From positions 1-30,753 of the IMG/VR virus record IMGVR_UViG_3300009164_000231: a stretch of 30,753 nt of DNA. The stretch is one strand, 5' to 3'. This DNA is from a virus. Under the pieces are notes generated by a model that saw only the letters and a list, made by a program, of their open reading frames with translations, did not search any database and had not been told where the DNA came from. A program made the position numbers and the translations under genes. Positions 16,743 to 25,534 of this stretch are shown here, in pieces. The first letter of the stretch is position 1; every line of letters begins with the position of its first letter.

Positions 16743-19145
16743 ATGAATGAATTATCAAATTTTTTAGTAGAATCAATATTATTGGAAGCGGCCTCTATAA
16801 ACAAAGTAATTGTTGTTTATTCTGGCCGCTTTCAACCTTTTCATAAGGGCCATTACGCAACTTATGATAATTTAGTACGCAAATTCGGAAAGGATAGTGT
16901 GTATATCGGAACTTCTAATGTTACCGATTCAAAGAAATCTCCATTTAATTTTAAAGAGAAGAAAGCAATAATGACAAATATGTTTGGTATTCCATCAAAC
17001 AAAATTGTCAATATCAGAAATCCCTATGCACCTGAAGAAATTCTAAATAAATACGATGAAGATACAACTGGTTTAATAGTTGTAGTTGGTGAGAAAGATG
17101 AGCAAAGACTTGGTGGTAAATATTTCACACCATATAAAGGTAAAGTAACTGAACCTTTTTTAGATAGAGGATATGTTTATGCAGCACCAGCAGAATCAAA
17201 CCCAATTAGTGGTACTGATGTTCGTTATTGGTTAAGTGCTGGAAGTGCTGCTGATAGAAAGAAAAACTTTACAAAAGCATATCCTAGATTTGATGACCAA
17301 ATATTCAAATTAATTACCCTTAAGTTAAAGAGTTTAAAAGAATGTATTAATGAGGAAATTAAAATAAATGTAAAAATTGGAGATACTATTCTAATGGGTA
17401 GATTTAAAAATAAAAAAGTAGTTGTAAAAACAATAGGTACAGATGATTGGGGAATGCCAACAATCAATGGTAAGAAGGTAGCAACATTTAGAATTCCAAA
17501 AAAAGATAATTTAAAAGAAATGGGACTTGGTGGCGGAGCTGGTGTAGGTTTAAGTTTACCGGGTGGATATATTAATGGAGCACCTGATAGTAAAGATGTT
17601 AAGAAGAATAGCAAAAAACTTAACAACAACGGAATGAGTGGATATGAGGAGATTGATGAAGAAAATAACATTTTAGAATACACTGGAAACGAAGCGTTTG
17701 ATAATGATACGGGTGGCACTACTGGACACACTTGGAATAAAGATTGGGAAGAATATGATAAAGCTGAATATTATTTAGAAGATTTAGAAGGTTGGGAAAA
17801 TATGAATCATAAGAGTGATAAAGATGACAAAATAAGAAAAAACAAAGTTCCAATTTTTAATCACGACGATACAACTGATAAATACAATCGTATATTAAAG
17901 CATGATTTAAAATCTCCTAATGATTTTATAAAAGAATCATTAATAATGGAAGGTGGAGCTTATGGACATATGGCACATCCATTTGATATTGAGATGGGTT
18001 TAACATTTGGTGACCTTAAACAAATAGTAGTAAGAGCTCTTAATGGTGATTTGGAATTAGCAAGAGAAAAGACTGATGGGCAGGCATTGGCAATTAGTTG
18101 GGTAAATGGTAGATTGGTTGCAGCTCGTAATAAATCTCATTTAAAAGATAAAGGAGTTGGTGCTATGACAATAGGACAGGTAGCAGATAAGTTTGCTGGT
18201 AGAGGTGGATTAACTGATGCATACAATTTCGCTATGCAAGATTTATCTAAAGCAATTGGAGCCCTATCCGAACCTCAACGTAAGAAGGTTTTTAACGATG
18301 GTAGTTCGTTTATGAACTTGGAAGTAATATATCCAACGTCTGTAAATGTAATCCCTTACAATCAACCCCTATTAGTATTTCATGGTACATTTGATTATGA
18401 TATGACTGGTACTATAATTGGACAAAATCAAGACGCAGCAAAAGTATTAGGTGGAATGATTAAGCAAGTAAATGCACACGTTCAATCCAAATATACAATA
18501 CAGGGACCTCCAATGCAAACACTTCCTAAAACCGAACATCTTTCTAAATTACAAGGAAAGTATTTAGGAATGATTTCTAAACTACAATCTGAATTTGGAT
18601 TAGCTGACTCTGATGGTGTAGCAGATTATCACCAAGCTTGGTGGACAAATTTTGTAGAAAAGGGAGCAAAGAAATTGGATGCACAGCAAAAGATAGGACT
18701 AATTAAAAGATGGGCTTTTGGAGATAAAAGCTTTCGTATAGCGGATATAAAAGATGATAAGATAAGAGCTTGGGCTGACCAAACAGATAAGCAAGACCAA
18801 CAAAAGATATCAAAGCAAAATTTAATGAGATTTGAGGAAATATTCTTAGGTGTGGGAGCAGATGTATTATCATTTATGACATCAGTATTAACTGCAAATC
18901 CTGCAGAAGCTACTAAACAAATGAAAGCAAAATTACAAAGTACAATATCGCAAGTAAAAGCAAGTGGTGACCCTAAAAAGATTGCAAAACTTAAATTAGA
19001 ATTAAGTAGAATGCAGGCTTTAGGTGGATTTGATAAAATCGTACCAAATGAGGGATTGGTATTTGTATATGGTGGAAACACCTATAAACTAACAGGTGCA
19101 TTCGCACCCCTAAATCAAATTTTAGGCATATTTTTTGATTCTTAA
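16743..19145 (+). CDS. Fusion of NMNAT-like nucleotidyltransferase and putative KxDG ligase-like domain
   Basis: An 800-residue protein with two enzyme-like parts. Residues 20 to about 195 form an HxGH-superfamily nucleotidyltransferase: GRFQPFHKGH at 28-37 and the ISGTDVR motif at 155-161, the pattern of NadM/NadR-type NMN adenylyltransferases, though a cytidylyltransferase role is possible. A Gly/Asp/Lys-rich linker (about 250-400) follows. From 404 on, the sequence EKTDGQALAI (K443 in KTDG), GRLVAARN and LEVIYP resemble motifs I, Ia/II and III of covalent nucleotidyl transferases (DNA/RNA ligases), with a possible motif V in LIKRWAFGDKSFRI. LLE/AAS at 13-18 and LIME/GGAYG at 400-408 fit prohead-protease cleavage sites and would release the two enzymes. 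The NMNAT-like part is well supported; the ligase-like part is tentative. It could serve NAD-dependent or RNA-repair chemistry at infection start. Confidence 0.65.
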   Translation: MNELSNFLVESILLEAASINKVIVVYSGRFQPFHKGHYATYDNLVRKFGKDSVYIGTSNVTDSKKSPFNFKEKKAIMTNMFGIPSNKIVNIRNPYAPEEILNKYDEDTTGLIVVVGEKDEQRLGGKYFTPYKGKVTEPFLDRGYVYAAPAESNPISGTDVRYWLSAGSAADRKKNFTKAYPRFDDQIFKLITLKLKSLKECINEEIKINVKIGDTILMGRFKNKKVVVKTIGTDDWGMPTINGKKVATFRIPKKDNLKEMGLGGGAGVGLSLPGGYINGAPDSKDVKKNSKKLNNNGMSGYEEIDEENNILEYTGNEAFDNDTGGTTGHTWNKDWEEYDKAEYYLEDLEGWENMNHKSDKDDKIRKNKVPIFNHDDTTDKYNRILKHDLKSPNDFIKESLIMEGGAYGHMAHPFDIEMGLTFGDLKQIVVRALNGDLELAREKTDGQALAISWVNGRLVAARNKSHLKDKGVGAMTIGQVADKFAGRGGLTDAYNFAMQDLSKAIGALSEPQRKKVFNDGSSFMNLEVIYPTSVNVIPYNQPLLVFHGTFDYDMTGTIIGQNQDAAKVLGGMIKQVNAHVQSKYTIQGPPMQTLPKTEHLSKLQGKYLGMISKLQSEFGLADSDGVADYHQAWWTNFVEKGAKKLDAQQKIGLIKRWAFGDKSFRIADIKDDKIRAWADQTDKQDQQKISKQNLMRFEEIFLGVGADVLSFMTSVLTANPAEATKQMKAKLQSTISQVKASGDPKKIAKLKLELSRMQALGGFDKIVPNEGLVFVYGGNTYKLTGAFAPLNQILGIFFDS

Positions 19146-19163
19146 TCGTTTTTTTGATTTTGA

Positions 19164-19173
19164 TATACTTATA
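19164..19173 (+). promoter_or_regulatory. Late-promoter-like box (TATACTTATA)
   Basis: One mismatch from the TATATTTATA consensus, 23 nt before the start codon at 19197. Confidence 0.4.
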
Positions 19174-19196
19174 TATACAAATATATCGTATATAGT

Positions 19197-19880
19197 ATGG
19201 CAAAGGAATTCAATAAAAAGTTTATGCATCCAACTCGTAGAAAGTTGGTTGATATGGTAATGCATGGTGCTGAATATGAAAAGGAATCATTTATTTCATT
19301 TTCTGGAGCAGATAAAGAAAAGGTAAAAAGAACAATTGGTGAAAAATGGACCGATGTAGATGGTAGGTCTTGGGAACAATTAGAAGCTGGTAAAATTGAA
19401 GTTTCCGAATTGGGTGACATTATGGCTGAAACAAGAGCTTACTTAGATAAGTTAAACACTTGTAAATCGGATAATTGTAAAACAATAAAAATAGGTAGAG
19501 TTGATAAAAAATTAATATCTAAAACAGGATATTGTTTACATTGTCTTTCTTTAAGAGAAGCTCAAATTAAATATGATGGATTGTGGAAAGAATATGAAGA
19601 TTATAAAATATATTCCAATATGATTGCACATGGTAAAGATGTAATTGCACAATTTCAACAAGCATATAATGACGCAAAGCAAACTTATGAAGTAGTTCAA
19701 GAAGATGGTAAAATTGAAACTTGGAGTATGGAAAGAGATGTTAATGAATTGAAAGCAGAAATAATGACGGATATTATTAATTTTGAAAAAGAAATAGAAG
19801 AAGTTACAAAATTAAGAAATGAGGCTTACAATAAACTAAAAGATAAAAATTACGATTTAGTAAGACCTCTTAAAGATTAA
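19197..19880 (+). CDS. Unknown protein with Cys4 zinc-ribbon-like motif; candidate small terminase
   Basis: A 227-residue protein one nucleotide upstream of the terminase large subunit gene. A charged N-terminal part is followed by CKSDNC and CLHC separated by about 18 residues, a plausible Cys4 zinc site near residues 88-116. The C-terminal half is a long charged helix with coiled-coil character. T4-like phages place the small terminase (gp16) directly before gp17, and small terminases are helical oligomers, so position makes gp16 function possible. I see no clear sequence signature of gp16, and a zinc site is not typical of it. Tight spacing to gp17 implies co-translation. The function should be treated as unknown. 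Confidence 0.7.
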   Translation: MAKEFNKKFMHPTRRKLVDMVMHGAEYEKESFISFSGADKEKVKRTIGEKWTDVDGRSWEQLEAGKIEVSELGDIMAETRAYLDKLNTCKSDNCKTIKIGRVDKKLISKTGYCLHCLSLREAQIKYDGLWKEYEDYKIYSNMIAHGKDVIAQFQQAYNDAKQTYEVVQEDGKIETWSMERDVNELKAEIMTDIINFEKEIEEVTKLRNEAYNKLKDKNYDLVRPLKD

Positions 19881-19881
19881 T

Positions 19882-21477
19882 ATGAGCACTGGTATAACAC
19901 AAAAGAAATCGTTAAAAGATATTATTGCCGAAGAATATAAAAAGTGTGCGGTAGACCCTATTCACTTTATGAAGAAGTATTGTATGATTCAGCATCCTGT
20001 AAGAGGTAAGATACCATTTCAATTATTCCCATTTCAGGAAAAGACTTTAACACAATTTAAAGACAATAGATTTAATGTAGTCCTAAAATCAAGACAAACT
20101 GGCATCTCAACACTTTGTGCTGGTTTTGCACTTTGGAAAATGATATTCAATACTGATTTCAATGTGTTGGTAATCGCAACAAAGCAAGATGTAGCAAAGA
20201 ATTTAGTAACAAAGGTTAGAGTAATGCATGAATTGCTTCCAAGCTGGCTTAAAGGTGGCTCTATGGAAGATAACAAGCTTTCCCTTCGTTTACAAAATGG
20301 TTCTCAAATTAAGGCTATTGCTAGTTCTCCTGATGCAGGACGTTCTGAAGCATTATCACTTCTTATATTTGATGAAGCAGCTTTTATTGATGATATTGAT
20401 GAGATTTGGGTGGCAGCTCAATCTACACTTTCAACAGGTGGAGCTTGTATAGCACTATCTACTCCGAATGGTGTTGGTAATTGGTTTCATCAAACTTGGT
20501 TAGGAGCAGAAGAAAGCACAAACCCATTTAATACAATCAGATTACATTGGACAGTTCATCCTGAAAGAGACCAAAGGTGGAGAGACGAGCAAGAGAAGTT
20601 ATTGGGTACAAAGAAAGCAGCACAAGAGTGTGATTGTGATTTTATATCTTCTGGTGAAACTGTAATTGAACCCGAATTATTAATGTTCTATAAAGAAACA
20701 TATGTAATACCACCGATTGAGAAAGGTGGATTTGATGGAAATCTTTGGAAATGGGAACATCCTGATTATTCAAAATCATATATGGTAGTTGCCGATGTGG
20801 CTAGAGGTGATGGTGGGGATTATTCTACTTGTCATGTAATTGATATTATTAATTCAGTACAGGTTGCGGAATATAGAGGTAAGGTGGATACCAAAGATTT
20901 TGGAAACTTCTTAGTTGCACTTTCAACGGAATATAATGATGCTTTACTTGTAATAGAGAACGCAAATATTGGTTGGGCAACAATTCAGCAAGTAATTGAT
21001 AGAGGATACAAAAACTTATTCTATATGAGCAAGGATTTAAAATACATTGATATACAACATCAAATGACAAACAGATATAGAAGTGAAGAAAAGGGATTAG
21101 TAGCTGGATTTTCAACTACTTCTAAGACTAGACCTTTAATCATATCTAAATTAACGGATTATTTTAGAGAGAAATCAATTATAATTCGTTCTGCTCGTTT
21201 AATAGATGAGTTATTTACATTTATCTATATGAATGGTAGGGCTGAAGCAATGAAGGGTTATAACGATGACTTAGTTATGGCTATATCAATTGGATTATGG
21301 GTTAGAGATACTGCACTTCGTTTAAGACAAGAAGGTATTGATTTAACCAAACAAGCGGTAAGTAGTATTACATCAAACACATCTCAAGGGATTTATGGTG
21401 GTAATGATACAATGAATGATAACCCTTGGAAAATGAGAGTTGGGGATGATTTTGAAGATTTATCCCAATGGTTGTAG
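19882..21477 (+). CDS. Terminase large subunit (T4 gp17-like)
   Basis: The DNA-packaging motor: an N-terminal ATPase drives DNA into the prohead through the portal, and a C-terminal RNase H-fold nuclease cuts the concatemer. The 531 residues carry Walker A KSRQTGIST (R71 to T77), Walker B LLIFDEAAF with D164/E165, and a coupling-motif-like ALSTPNG. The nuclease part has the acidic triad region ADVARGDGGD (D305, D313), LLVIENANIG, and NDDLVMA (D462/D463). Length and order suit the T4 family (gp17 is 610 residues). It follows the candidate small terminase with one base between, and no internal intein or frameshift interrupts it. Confidence 0.95.
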   Translation: MSTGITQKKSLKDIIAEEYKKCAVDPIHFMKKYCMIQHPVRGKIPFQLFPFQEKTLTQFKDNRFNVVLKSRQTGISTLCAGFALWKMIFNTDFNVLVIATKQDVAKNLVTKVRVMHELLPSWLKGGSMEDNKLSLRLQNGSQIKAIASSPDAGRSEALSLLIFDEAAFIDDIDEIWVAAQSTLSTGGACIALSTPNGVGNWFHQTWLGAEESTNPFNTIRLHWTVHPERDQRWRDEQEKLLGTKKAAQECDCDFISSGETVIEPELLMFYKETYVIPPIEKGGFDGNLWKWEHPDYSKSYMVVADVARGDGGDYSTCHVIDIINSVQVAEYRGKVDTKDFGNFLVALSTEYNDALLVIENANIGWATIQQVIDRGYKNLFYMSKDLKYIDIQHQMTNRYRSEEKGLVAGFSTTSKTRPLIISKLTDYFREKSIIIRSARLIDELFTFIYMNGRAEAMKGYNDDLVMAISIGLWVRDTALRLRQEGIDLTKQAVSSITSNTSQGIYGGNDTMNDNPWKMRVGDDFEDLSQWL

Positions 21478-21493
21478 TGTTTTGATATTTTAC

Positions 21494-21503
21494 GATATTT
21501 ATG
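21494..21503 (+). promoter_or_regulatory. Late-promoter-like box upstream of portal
   Basis: GATATTTATG with the ATATTTAT core, 38 nt before the portal start codon in a 64-bp gap. Confidence 0.35.
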
Positions 21504-21541
21504 TTATATAATGTCAAAATAGAAAACTGATAAAATAAATT

Positions 21542-23323
21542 ATGGCAGAACAAGAATTAGATGACAGTAAAAGTTTTTTTGGTAGACTAAAGAAATTATT
21601 CTCAACAAATGCTATTGTTACCGTTGATAAAGATGGTAAGCGTAGAGTTGTTGATACGGATGAAAAACAAATGAACACAAATTTTGTTAATCTTAGAGAT
21701 AGATATACAAAATTACAAAGGTCATACTACGAAACCAATCAGGGTGCACAATCAATGGCATACCATCAGGTTCGTAGAGAATTATTTAGAGATTATGATG
21801 CTATGGATAATGACCCAATTATAGCATCTGCATTGGATATATATTCAGATGAATCCACAACAAAGAATGAGTATGGTGATATATTGGCAATTAAATCATC
21901 AAACGAAAATGTAAGTGCAATACTACATAACCTATTTTATGATATTATAAACATAGAATTTAATCTTTGGCCTTGGACTAGAAATTTAGTAAAGTACGGA
22001 GATTTCTTTTTAGCATTAGAAATGGCAGAGGGTAAGGGTATTATTAATGTAACTCCATATTCTGTATATAATACGGAAAGGTTGGAAGGTACTGACCCAA
22101 TGAATCAAAACTATGTTAAGTTTAAGGTTGAATTAGATAGATTTGGTAAAAAAGAATATGAGAACTATGAAATGGCTCACTTTCGTTTATTATCAGATAC
22201 AAACTTCCTACCATATGGTAAGGCTATGATTGAAAACGGCCGTAGAGTTTGGAAACAATTACAATTAATGGAAGATGCGATGTTAATTCATCGTATTATG
22301 AGAGCTCCTGAAAAGAGAATATTCAAAATTGATATTGGTAATATCAACCCTAATGAAGTTGATAACTATATGCAAAAGATTATTAACAAAATGAAGAAAA
22401 CTCCATTTGTTGATAAAAATAGTGGTGATTACAATTTAAAATACAATATCCAAAACCTTACGGAAGATTTCTTTTTACCTGTTAGAGGTGGTGATAGTGG
22501 TACATCAATTGATAACTTAGCTGGATTAGATTATTCAGCTGTTGAAGATATTGATTACTTAAAAGCTAAATTATTTGCAGCACTTAAAATACCTAAAGCA
22601 TTTTTGGGATATGAGGAAGATGTAAATGGTAAAGCAACTTTAGCAGCACAGGATGTTCGTTTTGCTAGAACTATTGAAAGAATTCAAAGAACAATTGTTA
22701 GTGAATTATATAAGGTAGCAATTGTACACTTAGCTGGACAAGGTATTGATGATTCTGAAATGACAAACTTCCAACTTACTTTAACAAACGCTTCTACAAT
22801 ATATGAGCAAGAAAAAGTAAACTTATGGAGTGAAAAAGTTAGATTGGCAAGTGATATGAAAGCATTAAACATGTTATCTACCGATTGGGTTTATCATAAT
22901 ATATTTGGTATAAGTGAAGATGAGATGGATACCGAAAGAGCTAAAATGGTATTAGACCTTAAAGATAGATTCCGTTATAATTCAATTGAACAGCAAGGAC
23001 AAGACCCAGCAAATCCACCACAACAACAAAATGTGGAGGAGGAGATTGAAAAAATGAAGCAGGAGATTGTGGATAATAAAGGTGGTAGACCAAGAGAGGG
23101 AAATACTTACGGAAAGGATAAACATCCATTAGGTAGAGACCCACTGGGAAACAAAGAAAATGAGAAAGAGAGAAAGAGAGAAACTCGTACAAATGAATCA
23201 AATAAAAAAATAGCACAAGAATATATAAACGGAATTTCGGCAAAAAAGAGGATTTTAAGTGAAAAAACACAAAAAACTGACCTTTTGGATGAAAATAATT
23301 TGTTAGATGACAGTAAATTTTAA
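21542..23323 (+). CDS. Portal vertex protein (T4 gp20-like)
   Basis: A 593-residue portal subunit; twelve copies would form the channel at the unique head vertex, nucleate prohead assembly and dock gp17. The family pattern is visible in the region YHQVRRELFRDYDAMDND followed by ASALDIYSDE, in LVKYGDFFLAL (the portal core), in APEKRIFKIDIGN, and in LKAKLFAALKIPKAFLGY with ARTIERIQRTIV after it (stem and crown helices). The last 90 residues are a Lys/Glu/Asn/Gln-rich tail that looks like a lineage-specific addition. T4 has tail sheath (18) and tube (19) genes between 17 and 20; here gp17 and portal are adjacent. Confidence 0.93.
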   Translation: MAEQELDDSKSFFGRLKKLFSTNAIVTVDKDGKRRVVDTDEKQMNTNFVNLRDRYTKLQRSYYETNQGAQSMAYHQVRRELFRDYDAMDNDPIIASALDIYSDESTTKNEYGDILAIKSSNENVSAILHNLFYDIINIEFNLWPWTRNLVKYGDFFLALEMAEGKGIINVTPYSVYNTERLEGTDPMNQNYVKFKVELDRFGKKEYENYEMAHFRLLSDTNFLPYGKAMIENGRRVWKQLQLMEDAMLIHRIMRAPEKRIFKIDIGNINPNEVDNYMQKIINKMKKTPFVDKNSGDYNLKYNIQNLTEDFFLPVRGGDSGTSIDNLAGLDYSAVEDIDYLKAKLFAALKIPKAFLGYEEDVNGKATLAAQDVRFARTIERIQRTIVSELYKVAIVHLAGQGIDDSEMTNFQLTLTNASTIYEQEKVNLWSEKVRLASDMKALNMLSTDWVYHNIFGISEDEMDTERAKMVLDLKDRFRYNSIEQQGQDPANPPQQQNVEEEIEKMKQEIVDNKGGRPREGNTYGKDKHPLGRDPLGNKENEKERKRETRTNESNKKIAQEYINGISAKKRILSEKTQKTDLLDENNLLDDSKF

Positions 23324-23339
23324 CAAACATTAAAAAGTT

Positions 23340-23349
23340 TATATTTATA
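23340..23349 (+). promoter_or_regulatory. Late-promoter-like TATATTTATA box
   Basis: Exact copy of the recurrent box, 41 nt before the start of the 293-residue gene. Confidence 0.45.
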
Positions 23350-23390
23350 TGTGTTAGTTTATGTACATAGGTTAAATTATAGGGAAATAA

Positions 23391-24272
23391 ATGAAAAAAA
23401 TAAAACATTCTAAGGTTAAGAATACCGGAGTGTTATTTGAGCTTTTAGTAAGACAAATAACATTGGAGGTACTTAATGGTGATAAGACTGAGAACGCAAA
23501 ACATATAGTAAAAGAATTCTTTGCCGCAGGTACGGAATTAAATAAAGAATTACGTCTTTATGATTTATTATTAAAAGAAAAATACAATTCGGAATCAAAA
23601 GCTGAAATGTTTGTTGAGACTGTATCACAGGCTCATTCTAAATTAAATGTTATAAAGTTATCTAAAGAAAAATACAATCTTATTAAAGAAATTAATTCAA
23701 AATTTGAATTAGAGCAATTTTTAACATCTCCTATAACTAACTATAAAGTATTAGCATCAATATATAAAGTGTTTGAATCTAAGAAATCTGAAAACTACGA
23801 TATTAAAGATGTATTTAATTCTAAGATTACATTAATTGAGAACATTATCTCTAGACCTCCTCTAAACAAAACAATTGAGGTATCCGATAGTACAAAACTA
23901 ATAGAAACCTATAAACAACAAGATAAAGACCTAAGATTATTAACCTATAAGATTCTTGTTGAGACTTTCAATAAAAAATACACAAATTTAGATGAAAAAC
24001 AAAAGGGCTTGTTAAAAGAGTATATTAATAACATGTCTAATACATCTAAATTTAAAGATTATTTAGCAGTAGAACTTCCACAAATTGTGAAAGAATTAAA
24101 AACAATTAAATCTAAAATATCAGATAAAGTAACTACAATCAAATTGTCAGAAACTATTTCTGTTTTAGAAAAAATGAAAATTGGTAAAACTGTATCTGAT
24201 AATAATGTTTCATCTATCATGCTTTCTTATGAGTTAATCAAAGAATTAAAATCAAAGGTAAATGTCAAATAG
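23391..24272 (+). CDS. Helical protein of unknown function in the head module
   Basis: A 293-residue Lys-rich, almost wholly helical protein, starting MKKIKHSKVKNTGVLFELLVRQIT. I do not recognise a catalytic motif, signal peptide or membrane segment. Proteins with this type of N-terminus are, to my recollection, found in the head gene clusters of marine and freshwater T4-like phages without assigned function. Its position between portal and prohead protease suggests a role in prohead assembly or as an internal head component. Its end overlaps the next gene by 11 nt, so the two are translationally coupled. Confidence 0.75.
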   Translation: MKKIKHSKVKNTGVLFELLVRQITLEVLNGDKTENAKHIVKEFFAAGTELNKELRLYDLLLKEKYNSESKAEMFVETVSQAHSKLNVIKLSKEKYNLIKEINSKFELEQFLTSPITNYKVLASIYKVFESKKSENYDIKDVFNSKITLIENIISRPPLNKTIEVSDSTKLIETYKQQDKDLRLLTYKILVETFNKKYTNLDEKQKGLLKEYINNMSNTSKFKDYLAVELPQIVKELKTIKSKISDKVTTIKLSETISVLEKMKIGKTVSDNNVSSIMLSYELIKELKSKVNVK

Positions 24273-24849
24273 ACTAAAAGAAATAATCAGAGGGATAGTT
24301 AAAGAAATCCAAGACGAAAAGGAATTGGAAGAAATGACTGGAACTGGTGCAGTTGCTGGATACGATACTCCAAACGCATTTTCAAAACCTGGCCAAACTG
24401 CAAAGAAAAACAAAAGATTAGCTAACGTAACTGGTGGTGAGGTTGTTGATGATTTAGAAGAAGCAAAGGATTATTTGAAAAACGATGTTCCTGCTAATTC
24501 TAAAAAACCATTAGCAATAAAGCCAACGGCAATTAGTTCAGCTGATGCTGGTGGTATTGCTGATAAGAGTGGTATGATATTAGCTAAAGAGGATGAGGAA
24601 GCTAGTTTAAATGAAAATCGTTGGTTAGAAATTAAAAACGGAGATGGTTCACCTAAAGCTAAAATGAGCAGAGGTGTAACATCTATCAAACAACAATTGG
24701 GTGAAGTAGAGAAATTTGTTAACTGGTATTCTAAAATAAAAAATGAGAATGGGGTTAAAAGAGGAGATTATTATAAAAGAACAAATAAGAGTTTACATAA
24801 GATAAAAGAAAGGTTAATGAATCTTTCAGAAAAAATAAGAACTTTATAA
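24262..24849 (+). CDS. Head-module protein with TGAVAGYDTPNAF motif, unknown function
   Basis: A 195-residue protein overlapping the preceding gene. The N-terminal helix NRLKEIIRGIVKEI resembles RLKELVKEVM in the next gene's product, and is followed by EEMTGTGAVAGYDTPNAF, a motif I recall from uncharacterised virion proteins of T4-like phages. The centre (residues 60-120) is low complexity and probably disordered; the C-terminal 60 residues are basic and helical. The function is unknown. The shared N-terminal helix could be a head-targeting or scaffold-binding peptide, but that is inference. Confidence 0.7.
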   Translation: MSNRLKEIIRGIVKEIQDEKELEEMTGTGAVAGYDTPNAFSKPGQTAKKNKRLANVTGGEVVDDLEEAKDYLKNDVPANSKKPLAIKPTAISSADAGGIADKSGMILAKEDEEASLNENRWLEIKNGDGSPKAKMSRGVTSIKQQLGEVEKFVNWYSKIKNENGVKRGDYYKRTNKSLHKIKERLMNLSEKIRTL

Positions 24850-24850
24850 A

Positions 24851-25525
24851 ATGCCAGCAGTATCAAAAGCACAACAACGATTTATGGGTATGGTTCATGC
24901 AGTACAAAATGGAGACATGGAAGCACCATCTAAAGAAGTTGAAAAAGCAGCTGATTCAATGAGTAAAAAAGATGCAAAAGATTACGCATCTACATCACAT
25001 AAAGGTCTACCAAATAAAAAAGAAAATATGAACACATCAATTACAAAATCAAGACTAAAAGAATTAGTTAAGGAAGTAATGACAGAAGAAACCGAATATC
25101 AAGCGTTTTTTGCTAAAGCATTAGAAAAAGCTGGAAAATCTATTCCATCTATGAGTGATGAAGAAAAGAAAGCTTTTTTTAATAAGATTGATTCTGCTTG
25201 GAACGGTAAAGGTGATAAGAATGAAGCATTGGTTGGTGGACAAAAAGAATTAGATGTTGATAAGGATGGTGATATTGAAGGAGATGATTTAGCAGATTTA
25301 AGAGCATCAAAAAACGAAGCTAGAGATTCTAGCGGAAATGAATTTCCTGAACTTGAAGATGTTAAAACAGCTGTTAAAAAAATAATCCAAAATAATGATG
25401 TTGAAAAGCTTTTAAGAAATAAAGTTACTGCTTATCTACAAAAAGAAAAAGGATTTACTGGAGCTGGTAATACAAATAGTAGTAGATTATACGATAAAGT
25501 AATAAATGATTTACTTAAACACTAA
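24851..25525 (+). CDS. DUF3008-like N-terminus with EF-hand-like loop, unknown function
   Basis: A 224-residue protein. Residues 1-57 (MPAVSKAQQRFMGMVHAV, then AADSMSKKDAKDYA and HKGLP) match the DUF3008 pattern, a short domain found in phages and bacteria. The RLKELVKEVMTEE helix follows, similar to the N-terminus of the upstream gene's product. Near residue 135 is LDVDKDGDIEGDDLADL, an EF-hand or dockerin-type calcium loop with Asp at positions 1, 3, 5 and 12. The C-terminal 60 residues are helical. A calcium-binding prohead or head protein is plausible; the function is unknown. It starts one base after the preceding stop region. Confidence 0.7.
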   Translation: MPAVSKAQQRFMGMVHAVQNGDMEAPSKEVEKAADSMSKKDAKDYASTSHKGLPNKKENMNTSITKSRLKELVKEVMTEETEYQAFFAKALEKAGKSIPSMSDEEKKAFFNKIDSAWNGKGDKNEALVGGQKELDVDKDGDIEGDDLADLRASKNEARDSSGNEFPELEDVKTAVKKIIQNNDVEKLLRNKVTAYLQKEKGFTGAGNTNSSRLYDKVINDLLKH

Positions 25526-25534
25526 GAATATATA

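Noticed and set aside
17225-17731. 168-codon - strand ORF
   Set aside because: It lies wholly inside the two-enzyme fusion gene, its Leu/Pro/Ser-rich translation is the mirror of a Lys/Asp/Gly-rich linker, and it has no promoter or recognisable domain.
18629-19081. 150-codon - strand ORF
   Set aside because: Shadow of the ligase-like domain, without any independent signal.
21511-21522. Mini-ORF before the portal gene
   Set aside because: Three codons only, without any sign of a leader-peptide function.
22959-23408. 149-codon - strand ORF over the portal tail
   Set aside because: Phe/Tyr/Leu-rich translation mirrors the Lys/Glu/Gln-rich portal C-terminus; no family features.
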